NCBI GenBank assembly: GCA_002946415.1
Contig: NJPS01000034.1
Location: forward strand, 868,001-932,000
DNA length: 64,000 nt
Origin: Rutstroemia sp. NJR-2017a BVV2
Lineage: Eukaryota; Ascomycota; Leotiomycetes; Helotiales; Rutstroemiaceae
Direction of reading: 5' to 3'
This document shows positions 1 to 11,580 of this stretch, one piece after another. The notes beneath the pieces were generated by a model. The model worked only from the letters and a program-made list of their open reading frames with translations. It had not been told where the DNA came from and searched no databases. The position numbers and the translations under genes are program-made. Position 1 is the first letter of the stretch, and each line of letters opens with the position of its first letter.

Positions 1-3000
1 TACAATTCCCCAATTCCTTCTCACACTATCCCATTCCCCCGGCTCCACAATCTGGACCTCCCTTCCCCGTCCGGCCCCTTTCTCTTCTAGGTCGCCCCAC
101 TTCAAGTCAATCCTCGCCTTGACATCCGCGGCCCTCTTTTTCCCGACCCCTATTCCGGATCCCATCCCTTTATTTACATCCCGCTCTGCCAATACCTTCC
201 CTTTCTTGACAACGGCGTCCTTCCATCCTCTCCATGCCTCATAATCCTCTCTTTGTCTAGCAACGTGATATTGCGGTGTACTCTTCGCCGGCTTCCACTT
301 CAGCCTATCTTTCGGCATGGTGCTCAAATCATATAATTTGGCTTCCTTTGTGAGATTCAACAATTCGTTAAGAACATCCTCGCCCTCAGCAACAAGTAAT
401 GCTTTTCTCTGTTCGTCTATCGATTTGCTCTTAATTAATGGCTCATCCAGCCAGTCGAGACCAGAACTGAGCTTCGCGTCCGCAAGCCTCGTTCTTCGGT
501 TGTCCTCCCGTAGATAACGAACAGCAGCCTGTAGACCTGCGATTTCTGTTTTAAGCGCATCCATTTCTCTTGCTGTAGCAACTGCACGTTCGTGACCAGC
601 TTTCGAGCCCGATGTAACTTGGCCAATGGCTTTCGATTCCTCAGCCATCTTCTTCCATTTCTCACGCTCCACTTCAATGGTTGATAATTCTTTGTTTTGC
701 GATTCAATCAATTCAGTGAGTTCGGCTTCGCGTTTCTTGGCGTCTTCAATCTTCCGTTCAAGCTCATTGATGCGTTCGTTCTTCTTGGTGGCGTCGCGCA
801 TACGGCTCTCGAGAAGCTCAATCTTAACGGAGGCTTCTTCGAGGGTCTGATCACGCATAGCAATCAAACGGAGACGTTCATGATTCTCCTCCTTGAGTCG
901 TCGCATTTCCTCTTCGGTGTCAATGGTGACCGTCTTGGATGACTTGAGCTCTTTGGCTCTGAGAATCCACGGTGCCTCAGCTCGCTCAAATTCGTGAGTC
1001 AGTTCAAGGTCGGATGTAAGGGTAACTAGATCTGAGAGCGAGTTACTCAATAGGCGAAGCTTGTTGGCATACGTGGAGAACAAGTCGGACTCGTTGGCGG
1101 ATAGAGATGTTGAAGTTGTTTGATAGATCGAATTTTGGACCTCGAGGTAGGTGTATGCCTCGGCTCTGCCTTCCTCGTGCAGAATGTTAAATAAGTCTTG
1201 TCCGACGGTGCGAGTATATGCGGCGAGTTGTTGGGTAGCTGCCTCACATTGCTCGAAGGATTCGATTGTATCAGGCATCAAGGACAATGACCGAGCTCTC
1301 ATATCTTCTAATGAATGAACCGCTTTTCCCACTATCACCTTTGCACTGCGTGTCTGTGAAATGACTGCTTCGGTTTTCTTAGAGAAGTGTTGGAAAGCTT
1401 CATCTTCTTCCTCTTGACTGGGGATGATGTTTTGCACCATTGTTCTGGTAGAGTTGAGTGCTGCTGCCGCGTTTTCGAGGTGGCTTTGCATAATGAGAGT
1501 CTTCATATGAATCTCATCTGCATAGCTAGCCTGGCCACTTGAAATATGCACCTCTGCAAGATGCGACATCAGTGCAATAGTTCGTTGCAGCTCTGTGGCA
1601 CATTGTTTTTCCTTTAGATCATCCTTCCTGAGACCCTCAATCCAGCCGTTGAGTGCTCTTTCTACTGGATCCATTTCGTAGAATGCTCCTTCAAATTTTG
1701 CAAACTCTTCCGTTGAGCAATGACTGATGGCATTGACAAAGCGAGCGCACATAGCTCCAATCCACACAAGTTTATCGAGCACATCACATCCTGCAAATGT
1801 ATCATCCTCATGTCCAGGATGTGGTTGGCCGTTTACTCTTTCCTTGACGAAGCTGTGTAGAAGATTTGCCTTGAAGGCAACACGTCGGAATCTTAACAAT
1901 GCCATTATCGAGTCTTTTTCCGTCTTGAATCCTTCTGGGAGGAACAACTGAACGATCGACAAATGTTCCGATGCCACTTGAGCCTCCATCTGTCGTAATT
2001 CGAGATCAATAGTCTTGACTTGCGTTTTTGCAGCAGATACCTGAAGCTTCATATTCAGGTCGTGCATTGCACGTGATCGATTGTTTAATTGCTCGGATTC
2101 CGTTTCTGTGACGGCGTGAGATGCTCTCATGTCCTCCAAATCGCTTTGCAGGCCAGTGACAAGTTCACGGAATCTTGACAGAGTATATTCCATATCTTCA
2201 AGCGTCTCTTCTTGCTGAGCTGCTCGTCTTGCTTGTTCGTTGATGATGCTCTCCTTGAAATCGATTTCTTCTTGCATCTCCTTTTCGGTTTCAACGTGAT
2301 TGATCTCAAGCTCATCATTGAGCTCCTTCAAACTTTCAAGATCCTCGATGGTGGCTTTCAACTCCTCAATCTGCTCGCTCATACTCATGTTGCGGTCAGT
2401 AAGCTCCTCAATCATATCCTCGGCGCCTAAAGCATTGTCGAGCTGCTGCCGTAAGTCCTCGATACTAGCCTCCGATTGTGCGAGCTTCTCTTTTACAGCC
2501 TCGTAATGTTCTTTCACACCACCCAGGTCTCGTACATCTTCTTGCAGGCTCTTTATTTCGTCTTTCAATTCGGCCTCTGCTTGTTGTGTGAGGTCCCTTA
2601 ATCTCAACAGAGCTTCGGTCAACCGCTCATTCTTCCTCTCCATTTGCAGATAACTCTGGCTAGTCTTCTCCTCTGGGCTTAATTCGCCACCTAGCTCCGC
2701 GTTCTCTTCTCTCAGCACCTCGACTTCCAATTCTAATTCTTCAACCTTCTGTTTCAGCGCTTCCATCTCAGCCTTAGCAGCTTCTGCCGTTTCTTCGGCC
2801 ATTTCTCTATCCAATGTTGCCATCTCCAAAATGGTTTCATGCTCAGCTTGCAAGTCTTCAACTTCTTCAAATCGAGCTGCAGCTTCCTTAAGCTGTTTCC
2901 TTAGATCAGTGATTTCTTGCTGCTGGGGTTGATATTTGGTCTGCAGCTTCTGGATGATTCCTTCAAACTTGTCCCTTTCAGCCTGTACATTCTCCAGTGC

Positions 3001-4084
3001 TTTCAGCTTCTCTCTGTCCTCAGTTCGTTTCTTTTCCATAACTCGTAGCTTGGTCTTGAGATCATCAATCTCTCTGCTGGCTGCTGTACTCGCTGAACCG
3101 CGTTGTCCAACTGGTGAGACAGCCATGGAAGATGACGGAGAGTCTTGTCGATCCACAGCAAATGTTCTAGACATTACAGGACTAGCGAGTCTCGGTGAAA
3201 GAACGTCTGCGTCACTCCTTGAAGGCGACAAGAGTGTATCGTCCTCGACCGCGTCTTGATTACTTCCATCACTACCCTGACTGACCTGCCCGCTACTTAT
3301 CTGACTTGTGACTGATGCCATACGGTCGGCATTGGGTCGGAGTGTGCGCTTGGGAGCCAAGGATGTTGGTCGACTGCCTGTTGTCCTAGTCGCAGGCACA
3401 CCTATACGATTCCCACCACCACTGCCACTCGCCACCGGCTTTCCTTTGCCAGCGGGTGGGGGTGGAGGTCCCATCGATGTTCGACTTGTAGCGGATGGAG
3501 GTCGTGTTTTTGGGACACCAGGAGGCGGTGCTCGAGCATTGGCGGGGGTACCAGTCCGTGGTGTAGAAGAAACGGAGGTACCGGTGGAGTACAGTTGTTT
3601 TGTGGGCGACTTCGTAGGCGACTAAGTAACATAATCAGACTTGAAATCTTTGAGCACAGAACATACTTACTCGAAGCATGCTCGATGGCCGCCGATTTGC
3701 TGGGGTCGGACTCATAGCATTTTGACTTCTTCTCTTGGCTGCAGTTGCGTCAGGTACAGAGCTTGTCCTTCTGCTACCAGATGGTCCAGAAACACTACTC
3801 TGTCGACCTGGCTGCCGTCTCGTAGGCGCTGGTTTCGGAGGTGGAGGTGCAGGCTGGTCGATAATAGTAATGGCCGCAGGTCGAACGAACATTCCTCGAC
3901 CCATTTCACACTCGAAATATCGTTCCCCTTTGACGCTCCCATCATTTTTTCCTCCGCCATCTTCCAGCTCCACTCCTATCCAATCCCCAGGTGCGAATAA
4001 AGGTTGGCCTATGTAACGAACAATCCCTAGAGCCCCATCTCCGACTTCGACAGTCTGACCAATTCTAAGGTCAGATAGAGACAT
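1..4084 (-). CDS. Dynactin large subunit p150-Glued (partial at 3' end)
   Basis: Exons 4084-3671 and 3621 to the window edge, with a 49-bp intron (3622-3670, GTAAGT...TTAG). The first ATG, at 4084, opens directly into an N-terminal CAP-Gly domain (about residues 5-75, with the GDWIGVELE and GERYFECEMGRGMFV blocks). This binds the C-termini of microtubules and end-binding proteins. A Pro/Ser/Thr-rich basic linker follows (about 80-330), then a long Glu/Lys/Leu-rich coiled coil, a globular dynein-associated (DAP) segment, and a second coiled coil running to the edge. About 1345 residues are visible, so little of the usual 1300-1400 aa protein is missing. In fungi this subunit links dynein to cargo and microtubules for nuclear migration (Neurospora ro-3). 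The CAP-Gly match and architecture are seen in the sequence; the role is family knowledge. Confidence 0.95.
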
Positions 4085-5959
4085 TGTGCGTGAACCATGA
4101 GCTACTCAATATTCGAGCGGTACATCAAAGAAGATTACCGAAGTGGCAGAGGTGTGAGGCGTACGTCAATGGTTCATCAATAAGTTTATTACTTGGTTGT
4201 TGTCGCGTTGCGCGTTTGACAGCAGGTCGATTACTAAGCATCGAGCTATGCTGGTGCAAAGTCAATGTCACTGACGCAAGAAATGGATAGATGGTATCCT
4301 CCAACTCACGCGACGCAGAAATAATTTGCAGCCACACAATGCCACATTAAGTCCAGTCCTAGATGCGTTCATACTTTATTCTCCTTCAGTCTCAGATATC
4401 TCTGATACTATGGCAAGAGTATGAAGATACTAGAGCCCAAGAACGCTCATACTCCGATTCTGTTTGGATACACGTCAACCAACAGCCACCTCTTGATTGA
4501 GCACTGAAGTCTCCAGTGTGAAGCCTGACCTACTTTGCCAGTCTATCTTCAGCCTGCTACTTCTAGTGAAGCAACGCAGCACAAGTACCGGCACTCCCCT
4601 ACTGGTCCAGGAAAGCATCCAACCATCTCAGTGGGCGACAATTGTCCTGAGAATGCGCATGAGGATATGGCAAAGCTGAACTCTTAGATGACCAAAGGAG
4701 TAGTCTTGGAACAGAAACGCGCGCTTTTATTCTTTTCCGGGTTGGACTGTCAAACCAGGATGGACGAGTAGCATTCAAGGCGAGGCCAGAGGTTGCACCG
4801 AACATGTCGAAGGATTACCAAGCCATCCACGTCTGTAAATAGTAATTACTGAATACTGTTGCAATCTGAGGCTCTTGGGGCTTGACGGTCTTTCTAGTTG
4901 GACCTTGGTTCGTTTTCTGTACTCTTGGTCGAGCACAAAACCCTTGATCAGAGAGCAGCATTTTCACATGCTGCACTACGGACCTCAGACCAGGTCCGAT
5001 TCTTTCTGTAACGATGAAAGTTGTCTGCTATGTATTTCTACATTATTAAGAAGAACTTGGCCTTGCCTCGGTTTCCATTCAGGTGCAACGGAAGTGTTGC
5101 CTTTAAGAGTCGATAGAACGCAGCATATCTTATGTGCTCCCTGATCTGTCAACAGTGAAGATACTCGAGTAAACTCTTCAATCCTCCATTTCAAAGCAAT
5201 CAACGTCTCCCAAGTTCCAACCCCTCGGTCCCCGAATACGATTCTACTTTAAGCTTTGCATTACAAAAATACCATTGGTTGAGTGCAGTCTGTGACTAGT
5301 CGCAAGATTCCGTTTCCTGTCATTATATTGCACGGGAAAGCCAAGCTGAAGCTAGCCTCAGTTTAACTGTTTTATCGATTTCTCTCCATGTTTGGGGTAA
5401 CTTAAAATTCTATCTGGTGGTCGAACCCCCCACGTTTCGGGTCTGTTCAAAGCCCGTTTCAAACATGATCTACACCTCAATCAAGCTTGTATCTTAGCTC
5501 GGCCTGTCAAGCACCGCTGTATATGTCCACTAAAGTAGACCATCAAATTCCCTTGCCGTCTTGCGAGCGCGAGGACGAAATTACGCATTTCTTTGGTTAT
5601 GATGAGGAGTACTTAGAAGCTCAAACGCTGAAAGCAGCATCCAATACTAGAGCTAACTCACTTGGGGTCTTGTTTCTTACTACTGCGCCGCAAGAGTCTA
5701 GTGAGATTCAACACTACTTCTTTTGAAGCCGAAGGTCTGAGAATACCTTCATATCGGTGGGGCGTTTCCAAGTATCGATTTGCGTTTTTCTGACCCCTCT
5801 CTCAATATGTCTTATACCCCATTTCCCTAGAAATCGGATTTCCTTACTATCTATTCTTCGCTGTTGTGCAACTCTTCTTTAATTCTTAATCTTTTGTTTA
5901 TTTGCTGGGCAAGTAGCATTGAGTAGTAGTTGATCCTATTACCACCTTCTCTCATTACA
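4085..5959. other. Intergenic region, dynactin / fasciclin divergent promoters
   Basis: About 1.9 kb between two divergent genes. Only short open frames occur, none with a recognisable domain or a plausible splice extension. It should hold both promoters. The 60 bp before the fasciclin start are T- and CT-rich. No tRNA cloverleaf or repeat was seen. Confidence 0.6.
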
Positions 5960-7303
5960 ATGTATTCTGTACCACTTCTCTCTCTCGTGCTGCTAGCCAC
6001 CAGTGCAACGGCACAGATGTCGTTATCGCAAGCACTTTCACAGAACAATGGAACACTCTCAACACTTTCCAGTGAGTCTTGTCTTCTTAGAGTAACCTCT
6101 CACGGATACTGACCCGTCACAGTGCTTCTTATGCAACAGCCAGCTCTTCTCCGATCGTTGTCAAACATGACAACTGGCATGACCATTCTAGCACCATCAA
6201 ACTCAGCTTTCAGCAAATTCCTCGCGTCTCCAGAGAACAAGGCCGTCGTCGGGAAAAGTGATGTCGTTACAGCCGTCCTTTCATACCATGTCTTGAATGG
6301 CACATTCCCTGCCAGCAAATTCACCACGCAAGCTCAATTCATTCCTACACTCCTGACAAATGAGAGCTACACTGGGGTAACTGGCGGGCAAGTAGTGCAA
6401 GTTGCATTGGATGGATCAAAAGCCGTCGTTACAACTGGGTTGAAGGAAACGAGCTTCACCAAGCAAACTGTAAGTTTATATCAACAAATCTGGAAAGAAG
6501 ATAGACTTACCGAGATGATAGGATATTATGTTCAACGGCGGCGTCATGCACATCATAGATACCGTTCTTACGATCCCGATCTCCCCATCCATGACAGCCA
6601 TCGACTCCAGACTTACTTCACTCGCCGGCGGTCTCACAAATACCAATCTCGTCACCGCCGTTGACGGACTGAAAGATGCTACCATCTTCGCACCATCCAA
6701 TGAAGCGTTCGAGAAAATCGGAAACACCGCTGCAGCACTCCCCTCCGATCAACTGGGTCAAATCCTTCAATACCACGTTCTGAAAGGCACCGTAAGTACA
6801 CCCCACCCCTGCCTCACATAATCCCTTACCCCCCCATCCCATCTCAAACCCAAATATCCCAAACCATCTAACCCCCCTCTCAACAGGTCGGCTACTCCCC
6901 CCTCCTAACCTCCGGCCTCGCCAACGAATCCTTCCCCACCCTCACCGGCGCCCCTTTGACCGTAACCGCCGAAGACGCCAAAGTATTCGTCAACTCGGCG
7001 CAAGTAATCACCACCGACATCATCGTCTCCAACGGCATCATGCACGTGATCGACAACGTGCTGAACCCGGCGAACTCCACAATCGTCACGAATCCAACGG
7101 CGACTACCCAACCCATCGCCTTCGAGGGCGCGACTAGCGCCGCCGTGGCCCCGTTTACCAGCGGTATTAAGGCGACTACGACGGCGCCGAGTGCGGCAAC
7201 TGGGACGAGTGCGGTGGGGAATGAGGCGGGGGAGAAGGGGAGGGGGATGGGAGTGGGTGGGGCGTTGGTGATGGTTGTGGGGGCGGCGGTGGTGTGGTTG
7301 TAG
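5960..7303 (+). CDS. Secreted GPI-type fasciclin (FAS1) domain protein
   Basis: Exons 5960-6071, 6123-6469, 6522-6791 and 6887-7303 give 381 aa; all four junctions keep frame with GT-AG introns of 51, 52 and 95 bp. Residues 1-18 form a signal peptide ending in TSATAQ. Two FAS1 domains follow: the first with MTILAPSNSAF and YHVLNGTFP, the second with ATIFAPSNEAF and QYHVLKGT. Each ends in a GGVMHIIDTVL- or NGIMHVIDNVL-type strand. A Thr/Ala-rich stalk and a C-terminal hydrophobic tail (GGALVMVVGAAVVWL) suggest GPI anchoring. FAS1 proteins of this kind act in adhesion or at the cell surface in fungi; the ligand is unknown. I chose the ATG at 5960 over an in-frame initiator-like codon at 5930 because it begins the signal peptide. 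Confidence 0.9.
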
Positions 7304-8563
7304 GGGAGGATGGGATGTGAGGAGAGGGGCGAATGTAATATGCATGTGTGTTGAGTGGGTTGAATTGGGTGGCTGATAGCAAGAACGGAGACAATTATTA
7401 ATTTGTTTATCTTCTTATACATTTCTGGCGTACTACCTACCAATTGCAAACATTGCTGTTCATAACTATCTTCCAAAGATTTTTCCTCCTCGCTCCCACC
7501 CCCCCTTTGTCTGTGAGTGAAAATTCACCTCACTAGTCACCACACCAAGTAACTCCTCCATCAAGTTTCATATTTCGAATCCAAATTCAATTTTATTTCT
7601 CTCCCTCATACCCAGCCCGTAACGGATCATATGTAAATAGATACATTAGAGGGAGTATGTACGTAATGCATATGAAACCATTCACTTGTTTAGACTCGTC
7701 CGCATATTCGCAAAGTCGCTGGAAAGGAAACTGTCGGAATGAGATTCGATGGACTACAGGAAGCAACCATTTGTACAGTATGGGCCTGCAAGAAGGGATT
7801 TGATAGGATTAGTTGAATTAGACTCACTGCACTGAATCACTTATTGTATTGAAGTGATTATAGTGCCACGGTTGAGAAGTCAACCCCCAGAAACCTTACG
7901 ATCAACTCGAACATCCATTAGACCCAAACGCAAGCCGCGCTGCAAAAGCACGGTCACTCAAACCATATCACATCACAAGCACACTCCAAAATATTGGGAT
8001 ATCATAATTTTATTTTCCCCACCCCAGTCAGTGTCAACTTTCAACCATCCACTTCAACAACAATCTCATCTCATCTCTCTACTCCTCAATACCCATACTT
8101 ATTTATGTATTACTCACGCCATCACCCTCCAAGGTTAAGCAAAAACCATCATCTCCATTCTCCCTCTCATCACATACCACTACTTTCTTTCTTTCTTACT
8201 TTTGTATTTCTCCAACCCTCCTCACCTCCTTCTATCCTCCCAGATTTCCTAACAGTTACTCCCCATCCCCCGTACCAAAACAATAACCCAGACCAGACCA
8301 GACCCGATCAGACTTGACCAAGTCTTTCTTTTAATTCTTTCAAAGCGCCATCGCGATGATGTACTGTAACTGTAACTGTAACTGTACTGCACTGAAATAT
8401 AATACCATAAAGCTGCGTCCCAAAAACCAAAGTGATTAGCGTTAGAGAGCTTTGCTGTAAAGGTCGAAAATGTTTTGACCATTCGCAGGATTACTGTTCC
8501 GTTTGGTTCCTTTGCATAAAAACCCCAACCACGTATGTGCGTGCCGCAATTCTGTCAGCCTGC
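7304..8563. other. Intergenic region with pyrimidine-rich stretch and short tandem repeats
   Basis: About 1.26 kb between the 3' ends of the fasciclin and TBC genes. The plus strand is strongly pyrimidine-rich from about 8010 to 8250. Two small tandem repeats occur: a GACCA-type repeat near 8288-8304 and a TGTAAC-type hexamer repeated about three times near 8364-8386. No gene is supported. Confidence 0.6.
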
Positions 8564-11500
8564 TCATTCAATAGCCTTTTTCAAATCCGTCCACTTCCTT
8601 TGCAAAGCTTCATGCGCCTGGTTCATCTGCAATAAAAATTAGCATCTCGTCTCGCCTCTCATCTTCTAGTTGCAATGAGAATGGCATACCTCAGCATATT
8701 TCATCTTCGTCTCCACCAATGCTTGCTCCATTTCATTCATCTCATCCTCCAATCTCGTATTCTCCTCATGAACCTCTTGATTCCTCTTCATCAGCCTATC
8801 CATCTCGCTCTGCAACTTAGCTTCGATCTCTTCCGGTTGCTTGTCCACCAATATCTTCAATTCCCTGACTTGACCCTTCAATGACTCATTTTCGTCTTTG
8901 AGCTCTTCATTCTCGACTTTCGTTCGTACAAGTTCAGTAGCAAGCGCCGCATGTTCGGTGTCATGTGATTCGACCCTTTCTTCCAATCGGCGAACTTTGT
9001 GGGTAAGCGAGATATTCGTAGACTTCAGTAATTCTATTTCCGCTTCTCGTTCCTTTTCCGCTTTGGTCTTTTCCTCCCATTCCAGGGCGTATGTTTCTAA
9101 CATCTTAGGGGTAATTTTGACATCACAAGCATCTTGTATCAGATGATCTGCTCGATAGACCTCTTTGTCAATACTTGCTCCCGAGTTTCCAAAGAATCCA
9201 GATTCCAGGATCGAGCCAGCAGAAGGAGAAGCATCGATATAAACGTCGAACAACCTATCTTTGAGGAAGGTGGTTAATGCAGCCATATCATTGAGAGCTA
9301 GTAGGTTCGATACGTTCTTCTGCATTAGTACAATACCAAACTTCAGAATAGCTTCTAGACCTTCACTCAGGATAAGGTCGTAAATCCGAAGAACTAGCTG
9401 TAGTGGAAAACGGTAGGCGAAAAGTGTGAGAAACCATTGGGTAGCGTATAGGTGAGGTGTGACTTGTCGGCGGTGGAGATGACAATATAGTGCGGGCTCA
9501 AAATCTTCCAGTAATCTTTCGAACTGATAAAGATGCTTGTGCAATCCTGGCATATCCTGAATGAAAAGATCTCGTAGGTGATATTTGTTCATGAGTCGCA
9601 CCAATAAACAAAAGGCTTCTTCGGCGGGCATCTATAGACTGTTAGATTCTTGTTCGGAAGACTGGAGTTTACAACATACATTGAATAGCAACGGCATTAC
9701 CAAGAAGTTCATGCCTTGTGCATATCCTACGCCTTCATCGTAGAGTGCATATGCTTTACAGACACCAAACAGGCCATCTTGCAATCCAGCACTTGCGGCG
9801 AACTTTGAATAGCTCGTTCTAGCCCCTAAGTCCCTCCTGATAGCCTTTTCGAGCTTTGACAGAGCAGCGGCATCTTCTTTCGCTTTCTTCTTCTTCTCGG
9901 CCATTGTTAGAATCGGCGTTTTTGCCGAGTTCTCTGCATCCTTGTCGCCCGGCGGGGAAGGTGATCGCATCCCATTTGTAATGGTTGTAGCAGGTGTGGA
10001 GCTCTCAGAGTGGACCGAAGACGCCGACGAAACCACGGTCTCTTTTGTTGAGCTATTGCTCTGTACCCCGCTGGATGTGCTCATCCTATCCTTGTCCTTA
10101 TCAGTGCCTCTATTTACCAGGTTTCGATATGCGACCTCGAGTTCCTCGTTTTGACTTTCTGCCAAAACTTGCCAAACGACTCCTCTAATGGCATGAGGTA
10201 TACCTGTAGCAATAGCTCGATTGAGCTCTTCTGGACTTGTCCTAGCGACCGCGGCTGGGCCCTCATATACCACGTTTTGCCATAAATCCCAATCAACTGG
10301 CGCAGATGGGTCACTCATGGCAGACGGTCCTGCAGAAACTCCAGATGCCGTACCTGGGGCAAGTGCTGGGTTTACGGTCGCTGGAAGAGGACTCGTAGGT
10401 GGTATTGGCGAAGTTGGGATGTGGTCCTTATCTTCATGTGTACCTCCAAGACTAAGTCCAAGGCTTGTACTTTGTCTCATGAGACCACCAAAGCCCGCGC
10501 TACCTGTATCATCCTTTTCGTCTGGTAGTTCGGTAATGCCTGCCTCCTCTCGCATTCTTAATAGTTTGAAACGATCTCGCAGGCTGTTCCTCCCTTGTTT
10601 TCGGCCTCCATTCACAGTATCTGCTTCATTACCTTCCTCCAGTTTACCTAGCATCATCTCAGGATTGCTGTTTATGGTTGCAATGGACGAAGCAGTATGC
10701 CTGCGCTCGTTTGTGCTAGGTGATGGTAGAGGTTGTGAAGTTATACGTTCTTTGGGAGCAGATGTATTGCGTGAAAGCCATGAAAACGGACTAGTTAGTT
10801 TTCTCGTGGGAGGTGCAGGCGCAGGCAGGTTCGCAGATGCTGGGGGAGGAGGTGGCGGTGGGGAGAACGGTACGGCTGGGAGAGCCCCTGATAGTCCTTG
10901 CAGTGATGGATTATCGGGTTTGGGTGGTAATTCAGGTGGTTGATCATCCGGTACCTTCTCTGGTGCTACTGCAATCTTGTGCATCAGCGCTGAAATTCCA
11001 AAGGGCATGGACATAAATTTGGAATCGGTACCTTTTGACAGAGGTGGAGGTGGAGGTGATCCAATGTCATCTCCATCTTCGAGGTTGACATTATGGAGGG
11101 ATGTGGTGGACATGCGATGTGAAGTCAAAAGGGGCGAGTTGGGTATTTGGTTGTCGGATTCTGTTTCCTCGGTGTCCGTTTCGCCATTTGGTTCTGTATG
11201 TGCTACTGCTGGGACAGGAGGAGGAGAATCGGAGGATGTGTCCTGTGTATTGCTCTTGATCGAGGATGATCGTCGTTTAGTCAAGGACCTCGTCCTCTCG
11301 ATGGGGGACAGCAGAGTTTCTGCAATTTCTTCTGTATCGTGGGCATCTTCAAAAGTGTCCTACAAAGAAACTCGAAATTAGCAATCGATTGGTTATGTGA
11401 TATGCAAGTAAATTGGTCGTGTTACTCTGCAGGAAGGACAGGATAAACAAGGGATTGAAGTAAATAATAACGTAAACGAACATTCTCATGATCAGAACTC

Positions 11501-11580
11501 TCTTCATCCTTTTTCCCCGTCTGGTCCATTATGGACTCGGTTTCCGTGTCGGAATGATGCTCGTGGTCGTTCTCAGACAT
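8564..11580 (-). CDS. TBC-domain Rab GTPase-activating protein (Gyp5/EVI5 type)
   Basis: Exons 11580-11482, 11359-9680, 9631-8690 and 8626-8564 give 927 aa; introns are 122, 48 and 63 bp. The first donor is the weak GTTCGT. Residues 1-370 are disordered, with acidic, Ser/Thr and poly-Pro patches. The TBC domain spans about 400-730. It shows the IRGVVWQ block (about 420), the arginine-finger block IRRDLGART (540-548) and the glutamine-finger block YAQGMNF (about 579). A coiled coil fills about 780-905, ending in a 20-residue exon. TBC proteins accelerate GTP hydrolysis by Rabs. Gyp5-like members act on Ypt1/Sec4 in ER-Golgi and polarised exocytosis, which is inferred here from the TBC plus C-terminal coiled-coil layout. 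The Arg finger sits one residue further from the Asp than in canonical IxxDxxR. Confidence 0.92.

Noticed and set aside
5400..5460. Possible tRNA T-arm (GGTCGAACCCC)
   Set aside because: No matching acceptor, D or anticodon stems could be found around it.
6892..7476. Minus-strand 194-aa ORF over the last fasciclin exon
   Set aside because: Shadow of the FAS1-domain coding exon; low-complexity and no independent support.
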